NCBI GenBank assembly: GCA_031273405.1
Contig: JAISRW010000113.1
Location: 1-6,442 of the forward strand
Length of the DNA: 6,442 nt
Origin: Treponema sp.
GTDB lineage: Bacteria; Spirochaetota; Spirochaetia; Treponematales; Breznakiellaceae
Direction of reading: 5' to 3'
Shown here piece by piece: positions 1 to 5,773 of the stretch. The notes beneath the pieces were generated by a model. That model was not told the origin of the DNA, did not search any database, and was given only the letters and a program-made list of their open reading frames with translations. Position 1 is the stretch's first letter. Every line of letters begins with the position of its first letter. Both the position numbers and the translations under genes were made by a program.

Positions 1-1948
1 TGTCGTAGGCCCAGCTCTCCTCATCGTTTACCAAATAATCCAGCACCGCGGTAACCGCCAGGGTAAAGAAAACCAGGGAAGCGTTATTTCTTGCCTTGTC
101 CGACAAAAGAGCGTCCAGCCGCCGGGAGAGGGGGTTGGGAACCTGGAAAACATAGGGATCCCAGGGATTGTCGATGCCGCCGCAGGGAGCGCGGTTTTCC
201 GCTCCCCCGGCCCTCACGCCCTGTTCTATGCCGGCGGCCACGGCGGTAAGGTATTTGCGGAGTTTTCTTATTTCAGCGTACATGGGGGTTATATCTTTTT
301 TCTGTATAGGAGGGGGCGCCAGGGACTCAAATTTATAAAAAGGCAAAAAATAAAGCCGTTTGAGCCAGCGAAGATCCGAGTGCAGCTTTTTGGCATACGG
401 CGCGTTACGATTTTCGGGAGAACCTTCCAGAATGCGGATATATTCGGCCATCTTGGGGAGATAGGTCTTTTCAAAGCTGACTTCGATATAATAATGCCAG
501 TTATTGATAATATTCATCAAAATATCATTTGCCTTTTCAGGACCGCCGTTGGAGCCGGCAACCGTACCGAAGGAAACATAGCGGAGGCCGAAAAAAAGCT
601 CTTTCAGAATCCGCATAAGAATAAAAATCTGCTGAAGCGGATCGGTGGGAGCGATGTTTACAACCCCTTTTTTTAAGTCAAATATATCGACAAAATAAGG
701 ATAGAGATCGGGATAGGAGGGAAGCCGATCCCATCCGGCCTTGGGGAAGAGGGACTCCAGGGTTTGCAGCCCCCGGTCTAAAGCCCTTTTTTCGGCCTCC
801 GCTGCCGCCCGGCGGGATTTTTCTTCTTCCGAGAGTTTTTCCTCGCCGGTTTCATCGGTTTCCGCTTCCTCCCCTCCCTCCTTCGGGACGGCTTTTTTCT
901 CTTCCTCCGCGCCGGCCTCCACCGGGCCGGCGACTATCGCGCCGGGACTAATCTGATCGTTCTCGGTAACATTGAGAAAAGTCATGATTCGGTTTTTCCG
1001 CTCGCTAAAGAACCGATCATAAGGCAGCCATTGAGCGGAAACCGTCTTCATCAAAAGGGGATACAGCAGGTAGCGGATGTCCCGGCGCACCCCTCCGTAG
1101 GCGGCCAGGGCGGTCCGGATCTGATCCTGGTACTTACTCTGGGCGTCCATGGGGTTTTCGATATACAGCATCTTATAGAGGATCTTATAAGACCCCCTGA
1201 TATGGGCCTCCATATCAAGCCGGTCCAAAATGAAGAGGGGTTTATAGACCGCCCTGAGTATATCCGCGAAATCGCCTACCTTTACGTTCCGGGGACGGGC
1301 CTGGAGGCGGGCCAGGTCGCCGGAAATTCCCTCGATGTTCCAGCGGCGTATTGTATCAAGGATGGTAAAAACCAGGGGGGCGGCTTTTCTCATCCTTTCA
1401 TTCCGCCTCATGTTATTCCGGGGGAATAGGTTCCGGGTAGAAACCACCATGGTTTCTATATGCTTATAGTACTCTCCCATCCGCCTGACGACAAAGGCGG
1501 GGTTTACGTAATCCGGTATTTCCCCAAAGATGGAAAGCACGGAAGAAAGAACCTGGAAGGAGGATTTGATTTCGAATTCCGACTGGGCCGCATACCTGTC
1601 CATTTTGATCCGGTCCCAGTAGGAAACCTTGATGGGTATCGCGGGATTATCCGCGGGCCTAAGCTCCTTCCGCGGGGAGGGCTTGCGCCCGGCGCCGTTT
1701 TCGGCGGCCGGTTCCACCCGGCGGCCGGGCGCGGCGGGACGGCCGCCGATGCCGCCGTTCGTCCGCCCTTGCCGGGTGCGCCGGGGTTTCTGCCGGGCTT
1801 TTTCCTGCTCCGCGGTTCGTTCGTACCCGATATCGCCGCCCAGCTTTTCGGCTATCCTCTTGGCTTCGTCTTTGTCGATTTTGCCAAGATTACTCCGCAC
1901 CCGATCCAGTTCTCCGGGGGCGTAAATGATCTTGTCGTTCTTTGCCAT
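1..1948 (-). CDS. Large conserved-looking protein of unknown function, 3' end cut by window edge
   Basis: An uninterrupted minus-strand frame begins at the ATG at 1948 and runs off the window at base 1, giving 649 residues with no stop. The ATG lies 2 bases after the TAA of the DUF2804 gene, so the two are almost certainly co-transcribed and may be translationally coupled; I see only a weak ACGAG as ribosome binding site. There is no signal peptide or clear membrane segment, so it is probably cytoplasmic. Visible layout: a charged N-terminus (about 1-50, containing PGELDRVRSNLG and a GGDIGYE motif), a low-complexity Pro/Arg/Gly linker (about 50-105), a helical block rich in Tyr, Arg and Leu (about 108-335), an acidic Glu/Lys-rich linker (about 345-390) that may be coiled coil, and a second helical block (about 391-649). 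It resembles spirochaete-only proteins of unknown function; DUF5312 is one family to test, but I am not certain. No catalytic motif was recognised. Confidence 0.85.
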   Translation of the reverse strand, partial: MAKNDKIIYAPGELDRVRSNLGKIDKDEAKRIAEKLGGDIGYERTAEQEKARQKPRRTRQGRTNGGIGGRPAAPGRRVEPAAENGAGRKPSPRKELRPADNPAIPIKVSYWDRIKMDRYAAQSEFEIKSSFQVLSSVLSIFGEIPDYVNPAFVVRRMGEYYKHIETMVVSTRNLFPRNNMRRNERMRKAAPLVFTILDTIRRWNIEGISGDLARLQARPRNVKVGDFADILRAVYKPLFILDRLDMEAHIRGSYKILYKMLYIENPMDAQSKYQDQIRTALAAYGGVRRDIRYLLYPLLMKTVSAQWLPYDRFFSERKNRIMTFLNVTENDQISPGAIVAGPVEAGAEEEKKAVPKEGGEEAETDETGEEKLSEEEKSRRAAAEAEKRALDRGLQTLESLFPKAGWDRLPSYPDLYPYFVDIFDLKKGVVNIAPTDPLQQIFILMRILKELFFGLRYVSFGTVAGSNGGPEKANDILMNIINNWHYYIEVSFEKTYLPKMAEYIRILEGSPENRNAPYAKKLHSDLRWLKRLYFLPFYKFESLAPPPIQKKDITPMYAEIRKLRKYLTAVAAGIEQGVRAGGAENRAPCGGIDNPWDPYVFQVPNPLSRRLDALLSDKARNNASLVFFTLAVTAVLDYLVNDEESWAYD

Positions 1949-1950
1949 GC

Positions 1951-3000
1951 TTATGCTCGTAAGTAAAGTTTTTCTCCCAGTCCCCACAGGTTCCGTACCG
2001 GGATTTCTTCGCCTTCGGAATTAACCATCGCCCCGTTATAATGCCCTATAGGGCTTTCATAGTCGGAGCGGGAAACGATGAGGTTCAGGCTGCACCGGAC
2101 CGGCGTCGCCGGGGTAAAAACCAGATCCACCATCCCTTCCATATCCTGAATAATCCAGTCCGAATCTACCCCCTGGGGCTGGGTGATCTTGACCGGCGGC
2201 AGGGGCGTAAGCGTTCCATCAACCCAAAAGGCGTTTTCGTTGTTCTTAAACGATTCCCGCGCCTGGTTTTCGGCCAGACAAAAGCCGAAGCGCCGGCCTT
2301 TTCCGTCAAACCCGAAGCCGGTGCACCAGGTGTTTCGCATCCTGTAAGGGTAATAGCCCTTAAAATCGCAGAATACCCCGGATGTCTTTGCCGGGTCCAG
2401 GAAGATATGCCGGCCGCCGAACACAATATCCCCCCGGACGGGAACCAACATTTTGTAAGTATACATGCTCCGGGTCTCGGAGAACAACAGGCTGACCGCC
2501 ATGGGCGTGACGCAGCCGGAATCCGTATCAAATTCCGCATGGGCCGTAAAAGAAGGACGATTCCTGGTGGGCTCAATATCCAAATCCAGCTTGATCCTGC
2601 CGGCATCCAGCCAATTGTGGATGCGAAAGAAAAAACCCCAGGAGCGACTGTCCACGGAGGCGTTATACAGCCCCCGGGGCAGCCGCCAGCCGGCGCCGGG
2701 GACGATCTTTCTGAACCGGTGCAGTTCTTTGCTTGTTTTATCATATATGATCACCGTGGCGGTGCGATAGTACTTTATATTGCAGAGCATGGCTGAAAGA
2801 AAAAAGCGGTCGTCCTGGATGATGAAAGATTCCCATTCTTTTATCCTTGTATCCAGAAACCCCCGGGGCAGAAACGACGGGCTGGGCTTGCAGATATCCA
2901 GAAGATCTACCTTATCAAAAGCCCGGTTCCAGGTTCCCGGAAAGGGCTTGCCGCCCTCTGCGGGAGAGGGCCGGGGGGGCTGAATTTCTCTGGTATACAT
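1951..3000 (-). CDS. DUF2804 family protein
   Basis: This encodes 349 residues from the ATG at 3000. I recognise the DUF2804 family, whose function is unknown. Its members are mostly beta-strand proteins of about 330-350 residues, so this one is full length. Typical landmarks are KEWESFIIQDDRFF (about 55-67), GFFFRIHNWLDA (about 122-133), the aromatic YYPYRMRNTW block (about 216-225), NENAFWVDG (about 254-262) and a C-terminal YESPIGHYNG (about 314-323). There is no signal peptide. The frame can be extended to a TTG at 3036, but that TTG is the -35 box of a good promoter whose -10 box ends 7 bases before the ATG, so the ATG is preferred and translation is probably leaderless. Near the N-terminus (RPSPAEGG, about 10-17) the coding DNA contains a perfect 7-bp palindrome. 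The gene is first in an operon with the large downstream protein, 2 bases away; what they do together is unknown. Confidence 0.88.
   Translation of the reverse strand: MYTREIQPPRPSPAEGGKPFPGTWNRAFDKVDLLDICKPSPSFLPRGFLDTRIKEWESFIIQDDRFFLSAMLCNIKYYRTATVIIYDKTSKELHRFRKIVPGAGWRLPRGLYNASVDSRSWGFFFRIHNWLDAGRIKLDLDIEPTRNRPSFTAHAEFDTDSGCVTPMAVSLLFSETRSMYTYKMLVPVRGDIVFGGRHIFLDPAKTSGVFCDFKGYYPYRMRNTWCTGFGFDGKGRRFGFCLAENQARESFKNNENAFWVDGTLTPLPPVKITQPQGVDSDWIIQDMEGMVDLVFTPATPVRCSLNLIVSRSDYESPIGHYNGAMVNSEGEEIPVRNLWGLGEKLYLRA
2953..2971. repeat. Small palindrome within the DUF2804 coding sequence
   Basis: GCCCTCT (2953-2959) pairs perfectly with AGAGGGC (2965-2971) around a 5-base loop. In the gene it encodes part of the RPSPAEGG stretch. 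A related run (GCCGCCCTCT) occurs again at about 3065-3074 in the intergenic region. It could be a small dispersed palindromic repeat that has been absorbed into the reading frame, or a chance GC-rich hairpin. Confidence 0.4.
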
Positions 3001-3007
3001 TTTACCC

Positions 3008-3036
3008 AGTGTAACATTCCGGTACAAATTTTTCAA
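3008..3036 (-). promoter_or_regulatory. Sigma70-type promoter of the DUF2804 operon
   Basis: On the minus strand there is a -35 box TTGAAA (3036-3031, 5 of 6 consensus bases), a spacer of exactly 17 bases, and a -10 box TACACT (3013-3008, 4 of 6). The predicted transcription start is at about 3001, one base before the ATG at 3000, so the mRNA would have essentially no leader. This agrees with the absence of a Shine-Dalgarno sequence before that ATG. Confidence 0.55.
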
Positions 3037-3103
3037 CCGGCCGGGGATTACCCGGATGAGCTATGCCGCCCTCTCCGCCGGCAATGTTCCGCCGATATTT
3101 TTG

Positions 3104-3132
3104 TTGCTTCTTTTGGAAAGTCGTGATACCAT
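3104..3132 (+). promoter_or_regulatory. Possible original promoter of the permease gene
   Basis: TTGCTT (3104-3109) and TACCAT (3127-3132) are separated by 17 bases, which suits a weak sigma70 promoter. The predicted start is about 3139, the first base of the left target duplication of the inserted element. Without the element the leader would have been about 29 bases; with it the leader is about 200 bases. The boxes are poor matches (3/6 and 4/6), so this is tentative. Confidence 0.3.
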
Positions 3133-3179
3133 AGATGGGACTAAATGTAACTATTCAGGACTAATGCGGGGATAGCGGA

Positions 3180-3224
3180 AATCGGCGGAATGAAGGGGCT
3201 TTTAGCCCCGAAATGGAGCCGATT
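3180..3224. repeat. Nested stem-loop inside the MITE-like element
   Basis: AATCGGC (3180-3186) pairs with GCCGATT (3218-3224). Within this arm GGGGCT (3195-3200) pairs with AGCCCC (3204-3209) around a TTT loop. This is the kind of folded interior common in small non-autonomous elements. In a transcript starting upstream it would form a structured leader for the permease mRNA. Confidence 0.6.
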
Positions 3225-3230
3225 GGAGCG

Positions 3231-3249
3231 AAAGGGGCGGAGCCCCTTT
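3231..3249. repeat. Strong GC-rich hairpin inside the MITE-like element
   Basis: AAAGGGGC (3231-3238) and GCCCCTTT (3242-3249) form a perfect 8-bp stem with a 3-base GGA loop. It is followed by GTTAAATG rather than a run of T, so it is not a convincing intrinsic terminator, though it could slow transcription into the permease gene. Confidence 0.6.
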
Positions 3250-3326
3250 GTTAAATGCACTTGAGAACAAGAAAAATATATGAAATATCGTATATATCTG
3301 AGTAGTTACGACTAAATTCATCCTTG

Positions 3327-3332
3327 AGGAGG
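3327..3332 (+). promoter_or_regulatory. Strong Shine-Dalgarno site of the permease gene
   Basis: AGGAGG lies 6 bases before the ATG at 3339 and continues as AGGAGGAG. It fixes the permease start at 3339 and rules out the in-frame TTG at 3324, which lies upstream of and partly adjoining this site. Confidence 0.85.
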
Positions 3333-3338
3333 AGATTT

Positions 3339-4364
3339 ATGGCTTCATTTTGGGGAAAAGTACCGATTTTAAAAACGGTCTATAAAGTTCCCGGCGGACT
3401 CATGGTGATACCCCTTGTATTGGGGTGCCTGATCAATACCTTTGCGCCTAAATCGCTGGAAATCGGAAGCTTTACCACTTTCCTTTTCAAACAGGGCGCA
3501 ATGCCCTTGATTGCGGTCCTCCTGTTCTGCAGCGGCGCCCAGATCACCGTTAGAACCGCCGGACTTGCTTTGTGGAAAGGCGTCGTGCTTAATACTTCCA
3601 AGGTTCTGTTAGGCGTCGCCCTCGCCCTCATCGTCGGGAAGATCTACGGGCAGCACGCGACCTGGCTCGGCCTGACGCCTCTGGCCCTTATTTCGGCCAT
3701 GTCCAACTCAAACGGTGGCCTGTACGCGGCCCTGGCCTCGCGGTACGGCGACGATTCGGATGTGGGCGCTGTAGCGGTCATATCCAGCAATGACGGCCCC
3801 TTCTTTGAAATGGCCTTTATGGCGGGGACCGGTCTGGCCAATATCCCCTGGCTGACCCTTCTTGCGGTCATCGTTCCCATTATCATCGGGATGATCCTCG
3901 GGAACCTGGACGATGATATCCGCCAGTTCCTCAAACCGGGCGTTATGTTGTCTATCCCCTTCTTCGCCCTCCCCCTGGGTGCGGGTTTAAGCCTGAAGCA
4001 GCTTATCGCGGCGGGCCCCCCGGGAGTCCTCCTGGGCCTGCTCACCCTGGTTGTAACCGGCATAGGCAGCTATTTTGTCTTTAAGCTCCTGGTGCCCAAG
4101 AAGTACCGCAAAAATGCCGCCGTCGGCGCCGGGGTGGGAACAACCGCCGGCAACGCGGCCGCCACTCCCGCCGCTTTTGCCGCCGCCGATCCCTCCTTCG
4201 CGTCCTATGCGCCGGTAGCGACGGCCCAGGTCGGGGCGTCTATTGTTATCACCGCGATCTTTACCCCCCTGCTGGTTGACTTCCTCTCCAAATGGGAAGC
4301 CAAAAAATCAGGCGCCGCATCCGCCGCCGGAGGGCCGGTGAAGAACCTAGGCGCGGAACTCTAG
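3339..4364 (+). CDS. kdgT: KdgT-family 2-keto-3-deoxygluconate (acid sugar) permease
   Basis: This is a 341-residue inner-membrane permease of the KdgT family, whose characterised members import 2-keto-3-deoxygluconate with protons; E. coli KdgT is 327 residues, so this is full length. The protein is strongly hydrophobic, with about ten membrane segments. Family landmarks are KVPGGLMVIPLVLGCLINTF (about 16-35), a CSGAQI turn (64-69), SNSNGGLYAAL (122-132), ILGNLDDDIRQFL (186-198) and a C-terminal TTAGNAAATPAA stretch (268-279) followed by the ADPSFASYAPVATAQVGAS segment (283-301). The C-terminal tail from about 318 is polar and cytoplasm-like. The start is set by AGGAGG 6 bases upstream. A 163-bp MITE-like element lies directly upstream and may alter expression. 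The partner gene is a DUF1537 four-carbon acid sugar kinase, so the true substrate may be a tetronate or another sugar acid rather than 2-keto-3-deoxygluconate. The family call is firm; the substrate is inferred. Confidence 0.9.
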   Translation: MASFWGKVPILKTVYKVPGGLMVIPLVLGCLINTFAPKSLEIGSFTTFLFKQGAMPLIAVLLFCSGAQITVRTAGLALWKGVVLNTSKVLLGVALALIVGKIYGQHATWLGLTPLALISAMSNSNGGLYAALASRYGDDSDVGAVAVISSNDGPFFEMAFMAGTGLANIPWLTLLAVIVPIIIGMILGNLDDDIRQFLKPGVMLSIPFFALPLGAGLSLKQLIAAGPPGVLLGLLTLVVTGIGSYFVFKLLVPKKYRKNAAVGAGVGTTAGNAAATPAAFAAADPSFASYAPVATAQVGASIVITAIFTPLLVDFLSKWEAKKSGAASAAGGPVKNLGAEL

Positions 4365-4375
4365 CAGCCTGTTGC
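4361..4375 (+). repeat. Copy 1 of a stop-codon-overlapping 15-base repeat
   Basis: CTAGCAGCCTGTTGC begins one base before the permease stop codon TAG (4362-4364). The same 15 bases occur at 5689-5703, in the same phase over the kinase stop codon. Both copies continue with a similar run (TCTT and GCTT). It looks like a dispersed repeat that inserts at or has replaced gene ends. Confidence 0.75.
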
Positions 4376-4403
4376 TCTTGTAGGTCCGATTGCGCTTGTA
4401 GGT
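4372..4403 (+). repeat. Two tandem 14-base units after the permease gene
   Basis: TTGCTCTTGTAGGT (4372-4385) and TTGCGCTTGTAGGT (4390-4403) match at 13 of 14 positions with a period of 18 bases. The first unit overlaps the end of the 15-base repeat at the permease stop codon, so both are probably part of one repeat family. Confidence 0.65.
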
Positions 4404-4407
4404 TTTT

Positions 4408-4439
4408 GCGATGCCCCGCGGACTCAGGCGAGGCATCGC
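4408..4439. repeat. Hairpin between permease and kinase genes
   Basis: GCGATGCC (4408-4415) pairs perfectly with GGCATCGC (4432-4439). Inside it CGC (4417-4419) pairs with GCG (4428-4430) after one C/A mismatch, leaving an 8-base loop. Five T precede it and no T run follows, so it is not a plus-strand intrinsic terminator. It may protect the permease mRNA end or tune expression between the two genes. Confidence 0.6.
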
Positions 4440-4459
4440 TGTTATAGAGCGGTTAAACC

Positions 4460-5692
4460 ATGAACCATTATCTTATTATTGCCGATGATTTTACCGGGGC
4501 CAACGACACGGGGGTGCAGATCCGCCGCCGGGGTATTCCCGTAAGGGTGGTGTTTTCCGGCCGGGGGGTGACAGGCAAAGAGTCCTGCGTGGTTGATACG
4601 GAAAGCCGGGGGCTTTCTGAAGAAGAAGCCTATCGAAAGACGGCTTCGGAGGCCGGAAACATCCCCTTTGGGGATTTTGTCCAGGTCATGAAGAAAGTGG
4701 ATTCTACCCTGCGGGGTAATATTGGAGCCGAAACCAGGGCCGTTGCGGACCGCTATAACCCTGAGCTCATTGTTTTCGCTCCGGCTCTTCCCGATTTGGG
4801 CCGCACCACCGTCAACCGTATTCATCGGCTTTACGGAACGCCGATAACCCTGACCGAACCGGCCGGGGACCCCAAGACGCCGGTCAAGATTGACGATATC
4901 CGGCAAATTCTCTCCCATGCCTTTCCCGGCGAAACGGCGGCCCACATCGATCTTGAGGCGGTGCGGGGCGGCAGGATCGGCCTGAAAGGCGGCCGTATCT
5001 TCTGTTTCGACGCCGCCGCGAACAGCGACCTCCAGGCTATTGTCCGCGCCGTCCTGGCCGAAGGGAAACGTGTTCTGTGGGTGGGGGCCGCCGCCCTGGC
5101 GGACAGCCTCTTGGAGCTTGAGCGGGCCGTTCCGCCGGCTTTGGCCGTGCTGGCCAGCCTGAGTTCCGTAACCAGGGGGCAGGCGCTCTATGCCGAAAAA
5201 CAGGGCGTGTCTTTGGTCAAGGCGCCTCTCGACGGCATACTCGAAAAGAGGGTAAACCCCGAAGAGACGGCGGACCGGGCCGCCGGCCTTTTAAAGGAAG
5301 GGAAGGATGTGGTTTTGCTCGCCTCTTCCACCTACAGCGGCGAGGAATACCGGAAGGCCGAAGACAGCGCCCGCCGCTCGGGCTTATCCGCCGAGGCCAT
5401 GAGCGCCTTTACCCAGGACTTGATGGGGAAGCTGGCCCTGCGCCTTCTTGATGGGGTAAAGATTTCCGGCCTTTTTCTTTCCGGCGGCGATACCGCCGTG
5501 GGCTGTTTTGAGAAAGCCGGCGCCCTTGGTTCCAGCATCATGACGGAAATCGCGGCAGGCATCCCGATGATGCGGCTCATCGGCGGGAAACACGAGGGGC
5601 TCAAGGTTGCAACCAAGGCGGGCGCCTTTGGCAAAGAGGACGCTGTTTTTTACGCCTTGCGGAAACTGCGGGAAGCCGATGATTTGTGCTAG
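4460..5692 (+). CDS. DUF1537 four-carbon acid sugar kinase (OtnK/DtnK-like)
   Basis: This is a 410-residue cytoplasmic kinase of the DUF1537 family, normal length for it. Characterised members phosphorylate four-carbon sugar acids such as D-threonate, D-erythronate or 2-oxotetronate with ATP. N-terminal substrate-binding landmarks are IADDFTGANDTGVQ (7-20), KKVDSTLRGN (78-87) and APALPDLGRTTV (107-118). The C-terminal nucleotide-binding domain shows GAAALADSL (209-217), SLSSVTRGQ (233-241, where the usual Gly-Ser pair is Ala-Ser), the SGGDTA loop (341-346) and TKAGAFG (385-391). The start ATG is preceded by only a weak GAGCGG. It follows the KdgT-type permease by 95 bases and is probably in the same transcription unit. 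In known pathways the product is handled by a PdxA2-type dehydrogenase, or by an OtnC-type aldolase or decarboxylase; none is present here. The exact substrate cannot be read from the sequence, so no gene symbol is given. Confidence 0.92.
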   Translation: MNHYLIIADDFTGANDTGVQIRRRGIPVRVVFSGRGVTGKESCVVDTESRGLSEEEAYRKTASEAGNIPFGDFVQVMKKVDSTLRGNIGAETRAVADRYNPELIVFAPALPDLGRTTVNRIHRLYGTPITLTEPAGDPKTPVKIDDIRQILSHAFPGETAAHIDLEAVRGGRIGLKGGRIFCFDAAANSDLQAIVRAVLAEGKRVLWVGAAALADSLLELERAVPPALAVLASLSSVTRGQALYAEKQGVSLVKAPLDGILEKRVNPEETADRAAGLLKEGKDVVLLASSTYSGEEYRKAEDSARRSGLSAEAMSAFTQDLMGKLALRLLDGVKISGLFLSGGDTAVGCFEKAGALGSSIMTEIAAGIPMMRLIGGKHEGLKVATKAGAFGKEDAVFYALRKLREADDLC

Positions 5693-5713
5693 CAGCCTGT
5701 TGCGCTTCGCGCA
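5689..5713 (+). repeat. Copy 2 of the stop-codon-overlapping repeat, with a hairpin tail
   Basis: CTAGCAGCCTGTTGC (5689-5703) overlaps the kinase stop TAG (5690-5692) exactly as copy 1 overlaps the permease stop. Its end forms a small hairpin, TGCGC (5701-5705) with GCGCA (5709-5713) around a TTC loop. Confidence 0.75.
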
Positions 5714-5722
5714 TATAATCTC

Positions 5723-5745
5723 AAAAAACCGCCGATTAGGCGGTT
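5723..5745 (-). terminator. Intrinsic-terminator-shaped hairpin facing the minus strand
   Basis: AACCGCC (5727-5733) and GGCGGTT (5739-5745) form a perfect 7-bp stem with a 5-base loop. Read on the minus strand the stem runs into six T (complement of 5723-5728), the classic rho-independent shape. On the plus strand there is no T run after the stem. It would therefore stop transcription coming leftwards towards the kinase gene, although no minus-strand gene is seen to its right. Confidence 0.5.
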
Positions 5746-5773
5746 GCGAACCTATGGTTGACCCCTTCTTTAA

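Larger units (their letters stand above)
3139..3317. mobile_element. MITE-like element with 8-bp target duplication (IS66-type ends)
   Basis: The element spans 3147-3309 (163 bp). Its left end GTAACTATTCAG (3147-3158) and right end CTGAGTAGTTAC (3298-3309) are inverted repeats matching at 11 of 12 positions. The identical octamer GACTAAAT flanks it on both sides (3139-3146 and 3310-3317), as expected of a target site duplication. Ends starting GTAA with an 8-bp duplication are characteristic of IS66-family elements, so I infer a non-autonomous derivative moved by an IS66-type transposase. It carries no open frame of note. The interior holds three stem-loops and an AT-rich stretch (about 3270-3297) at its right end. 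It lies 29 bases upstream of the permease ATG, so it must affect that gene's leader or promoter. Confidence 0.75.

Noticed and set aside
1460..1966. Plus-strand open frame of 168 residues
   Set aside because: It lies wholly opposite the long minus-strand gene and reads as Gly/Pro/Arg-rich low-complexity sequence, a shadow of the linker region.
2166..2744. Minus-strand open frame of 192 residues in another phase
   Set aside because: It is an out-of-frame shadow of the DUF2804 gene with unusual composition (Ser, Pro, Arg and Trp rich).
2041..2796. Plus-strand open frame of 251 residues
   Set aside because: It is antisense to the DUF2804 gene, which has clear family motifs; this frame has none.
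3261..3289. TTGAGA with an AT-rich -10 region inside the MITE-like element
   Set aside because: At 17 bases the -10 would be AATATC, a poor box; other AT-rich hexamers are at wrong spacings. An outward promoter is possible but not supported.
3324..3338. Upstream TTG start for the permease
   Set aside because: This TTG would place the Shine-Dalgarno site inside the coding region; the ATG at 3339 has AGGAGG at ideal distance.
4372..4403. CRISPR-like repeats
   Set aside because: Only two short units with a 4-base gap between them; this is a tandem repeat, not a spaced array.
4408..4439. Intrinsic terminator after the permease gene
   Set aside because: The T run precedes the stem instead of following it on the plus strand, and no T run follows on the minus strand either.
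5714..5719. Exact TATAAT as a promoter -10 box
   Set aside because: No -35 box at 16-18 bases upstream, and a terminator-like hairpin follows at once; probably chance.
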